In this document: piece by piece, positions 18,960 to 20,000 of the stretch
How positions within the stretch are numbered: the stretch's first letter is position 1
How the letters are laid out: every line of letters starts with the position of its first letter
From: Neocallimastix lanati (nom. inval.)
Lineage: Eukaryota; Neocallimastigomycota; Neocallimastigomycetes; Neocallimastigales; Neocallimastigaceae
Length of the DNA: 20,000 bases
Direction: 5' to 3'
NCBI GenBank assembly: GCA_016946835.1
Contig: JACVTC010000036.1
Span: 895,001 to 915,000, forward strand
Program-made: the position numbers and the translations under genes
Notes under the pieces: generated by a model
What the model was told of the DNA's origin: nothing
The model's input: only the letters and a program-made list of their open reading frames with translations
Database searches by the model: none

Positions 18960-20000
18960 TTAAAAATTTGGTAAAGCAAGACGACAGGCATTACGAATTA
19001 ATTCTGGAAGTGCTGGATGAATATAAATAGTATGTAACATATCATCAATAGTAGCTCCAAACTGAAGAAATACAATACACTAATAATATTAAATAATAGT
19101 GATAATAAATATAAAAAGAAAAGAAAATATATATATATATTTATTTTATAAATAATAATTATTTTTTATTTTTTTTTTTAATACAATATTATATTTAATA
19201 TAAATTATAATATATCAAAATAATTATATATATATATATATATAATAATAAATTAGATTAAATTTACAATGTGAATCATGTTGCTAGCTTCAACACCAAT
19301 AATATGAGCACCGATTAATTTTCTGGAGGAACGCTCAAAGATAAGTTTAACAAATCCATTTTTGGAACGAAGAGCATTCCCCATTGCAGAATTCTTGTAT
19401 GGACAGAAACCAATGACATAGTCAATATCTTTTGCCTTTGCTTGCTGTTCTGTTAAACCTACACCACCAATTTGTGGATTAGTGAAAATCGCATGCGGAA
19501 TAGATGGATAATTAATTGGTTTAACTTCAATACCTTTTGGTGTTTCTTCAAAGACACTACGAAAAACATATTCACCTTCAAAATTAGCGGTGTGACGGAA
19601 TAATTTTCTACCAATAATATCACCCCATGACCAAATATGTGGAACACTAGTTCTTAGGTAGTCATCCACTTTAATGTATCCACGGTGATCCAGTTCAATA
19701 CCAGCATTCTTTACTTCTAAGATATCCGTATTTGGAGTAACACCAGTAGCAATGAATAAGCCTTCACCTTCAAAAACTTTTTCTACACCATTTTCATCTA
19801 CATAAACCTTAAAAATTTCATTGATATATTCAACCTTCTTAATTTGTATATTAATGTGACAATCAAATATTTCGGTGAAGATCTTCGTAAATTCTTCTTG
19901 AACTTGACAATCTTCATTACTAATGAAACCTCCACGAACAAGGAAAGTAACTTTAGATCCAGTCTTACCTAAGCTATTATATATTAAAATAAATAAATAA
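18960..20000 (-). CDS. Class I pyridine nucleotide-disulfide oxidoreductase (dihydrolipoamide dehydrogenase / mycothione reductase-like), C-terminal part
   Basis: A flavoenzyme that passes electrons between NAD(P)H and a disulfide substrate through FAD. About 274 residues are visible of the usual 450-480; the N-terminal FAD fold and CxxxxC redox centre lie beyond the right edge. Exons (minus strand): about 19973-19268 and 19079-18960, with an intron at 19080-19267 (donor GTAAAT, acceptor ATTATTAG). Visible landmarks in order: GSKVTFLVRG (NAD-binding domain), ATGVTPNTDIL, RTSVPHIWSWGD (FAD-binding), HTANFEGE, PHAIFTNPQIGGVGLTE (start of the dimerisation domain), LIGAHIIG and catalytic HPALPE (19002-19019), which supplies the active-site His and Glu. 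I chose the acceptor at 19080 over the nearer CAG because it adds the six residues CIVFLQ needed to keep family spacing. The 5' boundary at 19973 (AATAG) is likely but unproven. The HTANFE motif recalls bacterial and archaeal enzymes of the mycothione reductase-like branch. The substrate is not determined. Confidence 0.9.

Noticed and set aside
19063-19080. Nearer CAG acceptor (TTTCTTCAG) for the last oxidoreductase exon
   Set aside because: It looks like a better splice site, but it would delete six residues from the helix before the FGATIDDM segment that the enzyme family needs. The upstream TTATTAG keeps the family length exactly. Alternative use cannot be excluded.
1-20000. CRISPR array, bacterial operon features or insertion sequence
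   Set aside because: No spaced direct repeats of the right size, no ribosome-binding sites and no transposase frame. The introns and composition point to a eukaryotic nucleus.

Overview
This window looks like nuclear DNA from a very AT-rich eukaryote. The intergenic DNA is mostly A/T homopolymer runs and (ATT)n, (ATTT)n and (AT)n repeats. Spliceosomal introns with GT...AG ends can be read in two of the three genes, and the proteins carry long Asn, Ser, Thr and Gln tracts. The best guess is an anaerobic gut fungus (Neocallimastigomycota). A dictyostelid is the main alternative. It is less favoured because one gene has at least seven exons and because codons such as ACG, TCC, CTC and CCG are used fairly freely. 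This is inference from style, not a database match.

All three supportable genes lie on the minus strand, in tandem. (1) Positions 1-2766 hold the 5' part of a multi-exon gene. Its spliced product begins with a MED25-type von Willebrand factor A domain, followed by a Ser/Thr/Asn-rich linker and a Gln-rich region that runs off the left edge. It is a candidate Mediator subunit 25. (2) Positions 5734-11250 hold an uninterrupted 1838-residue Rho guanine-nucleotide exchange factor. It has a DH domain, a PH domain apparently split by a low-complexity insertion, a hydrophobic central block and four 16-residue tandem repeats. (3) Positions 18960-20000 hold the C-terminal part of a class I pyridine nucleotide-disulfide oxidoreductase (dihydrolipoamide dehydrogenase / mycothione reductase-like). 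It is cut by one visible intron and runs off the right edge.

The genes do not form an operon and are not obviously related: one is a transcription co-regulator, one a Rho GTPase signalling protein and one a flavin redox enzyme. The gaps are large (2767-5733 and 11251-18959) and hold no convincing gene. Each contains one or two islands of clearly higher GC (about 4085-4400, 16741-16850 and 17880-18250). These could be non-coding RNA genes, remnants of mobile elements or decayed exons, and they are the least explained parts of the window. A block of about 500 bp near 15280-15785 is almost pure TTTA/TTA repeat.
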